From: Rhodospirillales bacterium 47_12_T64
Lineage (GTDB): Bacteria; Pseudomonadota; Alphaproteobacteria; Kiloniellales; Kiloniellaceae
Direction: 5' to 3'
Length of the DNA stretch: 8,485 bases
NCBI GenBank assembly: GCA_002162915.1
Contig: MABB01000073.1
Coordinates: 3,824-12,308, forward strand
A model generated the notes under the pieces. The model saw only the letters and a program-made list of their open reading frames with translations. It was not told the origin of the DNA and did no database searches. Position 1 is the stretch's first letter; each line of letters opens with the position of its first letter. Positions 6,692 through 8,485 of this stretch are shown in pieces. The position numbers were made by a program, and so were the translations under genes.

Positions 6692-8485
6692 ATGGAACAG
6701 AGTATCTCACCGCCCCACCACAAAAACCTTGTCAGCCTGTTTTATAAACACGCCAGAGAACGTGATGAACAGCCCTTTCTTTGGTTTAAAGAAGACAAAA
6801 CTTATTGGCCGATTAGCTGGGCTGAAACCTCTCGTCGCATTACCGCTATGGCCCGCAGTCTTAAATCTCTGGGATTGGAAAAGGGCGACCGCGTCGTTCT
6901 GGTCGCAGAGAACAGACCCGAGTGGTTTATTGCAGATCTCGCAATCATGGCGGCAGGCGGCATAACGGTTCCGGCCTATACCACCAACACTCTCGAAAAC
7001 CACAACCATGTCCTGAACCACTCTGGCGCGAAGGGGATCATTATTTCAACCGCAGCACTGGGTAAAAGAGCCTTGGTTGCGGCTGACAATGCCCCGGACT
7101 GTATGTGGGCCATTATGATCGATGAAACTGAACAAGAGTGCGATCTCACGATCCATAGTTGGGAACATCTGCTCGCCGAAGGTAACAAGCTTGAAGGAGA
7201 TATTGAAAGCTCTACAGAAGGGTTCACCCGCAGTGATATCGCCTGCTTGATATACACCTCAGGCACTGGCGGCTTACCCAAAGGGGTTATGCTCAGTCAC
7301 GGCGCGATACTCTGTAACTGCGAAGGTGCCTGGGATGTTCTCTATCATCTCGGTCTCGGTGAAGAGACTTTCCTCTCCTTCCTGCCCCTCTCCCATGCCT
7401 ATGAGCACACAGCGGGACAATTCTTCCCTCTATTACTCGGCGCGCAAATTTATTACGGTGAAGGTGCAGAGCACCTTCTTCGCAATATGGCAGAAGCCCA
7501 ACCGACAATTATGACGGCTGTTCCTCGTCTGTACGAATCAATGCACAGCCGGATCACGCGAGGGCTGGAAAAAGAAAAACCACTCAAAAGATCCCTCTTT
7601 TACAAGGCAGAAGAACTAGGGCGCAAAAAGTATTACGATCCCAACAGCCTGAATTTTATTGAAAGATTTCAGGATCGCATTCTTGAAAAACTGGTGCGCA
7701 ATAAACTTCGACTTCGTTTTGGCGGCAGATTAAAAGCCATGGTTTCAGGCGGCGCTGCACTCAACGAAGATATCGGGCTTTTTTTCCATGCCCTCGGACT
7801 TCCCATTTTACAAGGCTATGGCCAGACTGAAGCAGCTCCGGTTATTGCGGTGAACCGACCCGGCATTGTTGATATGAGCACCGTTGGGCCAGAGCTCAGA
7901 GGTGTCGAAATAAAGATCGCAGAAGATGGTGAGATCCTGGCTAAAGGCGAGTTGCTGATGAGCGGCTACTGGAATGATCAAAAGTATACTGATGAGACCA
8001 TCAAGGATGGATGGCTGCACACTGGTGATATTGGTGAACTCGATCCCAAAGGCCGTCTAAAAATTACAGATCGCAAAAAGGATATTATTGTTCTCTCTGG
8101 TGGAGACAACGTTTCTCCTGCCAGAGTTGAAGGCGAACTCCTTCGTCATTCTTTCATTCATCAAGTCATGGTTCATGGCAATAAACGCCCCCACCTGACC
8201 GCCGTTATTGTACCCGATGAAGATTTTCTAGAGCAATGGGGCGAAGCAAGTGGAATTCCGGGCGTTCTGGCCTCGGTCCACGACAATCCCTCTCTCAAGA
8301 TTTCAATGGCAAAAGCTATTGATCAAATCAACAAGCAGCTATCCCCCTTCGAAAAAGTACGAAAGTTCGTGGTCGCAAAAGAAGCATTCAACATTGACAA
8401 TGAAATGATGACACCAACCCTGAAGGTCAGGCGGCATAAAGTGCTGGAAGTGTACCAAGATCAGATCGATGCACTCTATCCAAAA
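6692..8485 (+). CDS. Long-chain fatty-acid--CoA ligase (FAA1-type AMP-binding protein), 3' end cut by window
   Basis: The open frame gives 598 residues with no stop before the window ends. It is an ANL-superfamily adenylate-forming enzyme expected to activate a fatty acid with ATP and join it to CoA. Motifs in order are the phosphate loop YTSGTGGLPKGV (188-199), LPLSHAYEH, the adenine motif GYGQTE (375-380), HTGD with D446, the hinge region DRKKDIIVLSGG, and the C-terminal catalytic lysine K578 in TPTLKVRR. The C-terminal domain is essentially complete, so only a few codons should be missing. The phosphate loop has G where most relatives have T (SGTTG). An in-frame stop at 6653 rules out a longer start, and the only upstream AGGA lies just 2 nt from the ATG. 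No signal or membrane segment is seen. Substrate chain length cannot be read from sequence. Confidence 0.92.
   Translation, partial: MEQSISPPHHKNLVSLFYKHARERDEQPFLWFKEDKTYWPISWAETSRRITAMARSLKSLGLEKGDRVVLVAENRPEWFIADLAIMAAGGITVPAYTTNTLENHNHVLNHSGAKGIIISTAALGKRALVAADNAPDCMWAIMIDETEQECDLTIHSWEHLLAEGNKLEGDIESSTEGFTRSDIACLIYTSGTGGLPKGVMLSHGAILCNCEGAWDVLYHLGLGEETFLSFLPLSHAYEHTAGQFFPLLLGAQIYYGEGAEHLLRNMAEAQPTIMTAVPRLYESMHSRITRGLEKEKPLKRSLFYKAEELGRKKYYDPNSLNFIERFQDRILEKLVRNKLRLRFGGRLKAMVSGGAALNEDIGLFFHALGLPILQGYGQTEAAPVIAVNRPGIVDMSTVGPELRGVEIKIAEDGEILAKGELLMSGYWNDQKYTDETIKDGWLHTGDIGELDPKGRLKITDRKKDIIVLSGGDNVSPARVEGELLRHSFIHQVMVHGNKRPHLTAVIVPDEDFLEQWGEASGIPGVLASVHDNPSLKISMAKAIDQINKQLSPFEKVRKFVVAKEAFNIDNEMMTPTLKVRRHKVLEVYQDQIDALYPK

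Noticed and set aside
6707..7508. Minus-strand frames of 71-104 codons opposite the acyl-CoA ligase
   Set aside because: The plus strand carries an uninterrupted adenylate-forming enzyme with intact motifs here; the antisense frames have no support.
1..8485. A novel defence system, mobile element or biosynthetic cluster
   Set aside because: Every sizeable gene belongs to a known chromosomal family, and there are no transposases, integrases, CRISPR repeats, toxin-antitoxin pairs or carrier-protein genes in the window.

Overview
The window looks like an ordinary chromosomal segment of an alphaproteobacterium. The evidence is a transhydrogenase split into three genes (pntAA, pntAB, pntB), as in Rhodospirillum and relatives, plus a soluble-type ABC1 kinase, a PepF-type oligopeptidase and a FAA1-type acyl-CoA ligase of kinds common in that class. 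Base composition is moderate (roughly mid-40s to 50% GC by eye). I cannot place it below class. I see no rRNA, tRNA, CRISPR array, insertion sequence, integrase or phage gene.

Layout from left to right. Positions 1-1971 hold the pnt operon on the minus strand, read pntAA > pntAB > pntB. PntB is cut by the left edge of the window. The three genes are tightly packed: a 1-nt TGATG overlap, then a 10-nt gap. Positions 1972-2205 are the pnt upstream region and carry a strong imperfect palindrome. Positions 2206-3594 (minus) encode an AarF/ABC1/UbiB-family kinase-like protein. Positions 3595-3881 are AT-rich and non-coding. Positions 3882-4514 (minus) encode an OmpW-family outer membrane beta-barrel; its upstream region has an FNR/FixK-type box and a perfect TATAAT. 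A rho-independent terminator at 4665-4695 closes the next minus-strand gene, pepF (4718-6535), a zinc oligoendopeptidase. PepF is divergent from a plus-strand long-chain acyl-CoA ligase gene that starts at 6692 and runs off the right edge, almost complete.

Together the genes cover NADPH supply and redox balance (Pnt), a possible isoprenoid-lipid or quinone-linked kinase (ABC1), an outer-membrane channel probably under oxygen-responsive control (OmpW), intracellular peptide turnover (PepF) and fatty-acid activation (FadD-like). Apart from the pnt operon, each gene seems to be its own transcription unit, and I infer no shared pathway.

I found no convincing undescribed system. The points most worth checking are the FNR-type box before ompW, the 68-residue Lys/Ala/Pro-rich tail on PntAA, the KAAQ variant in the ABC1 protein, and the palindrome upstream of pntAA.
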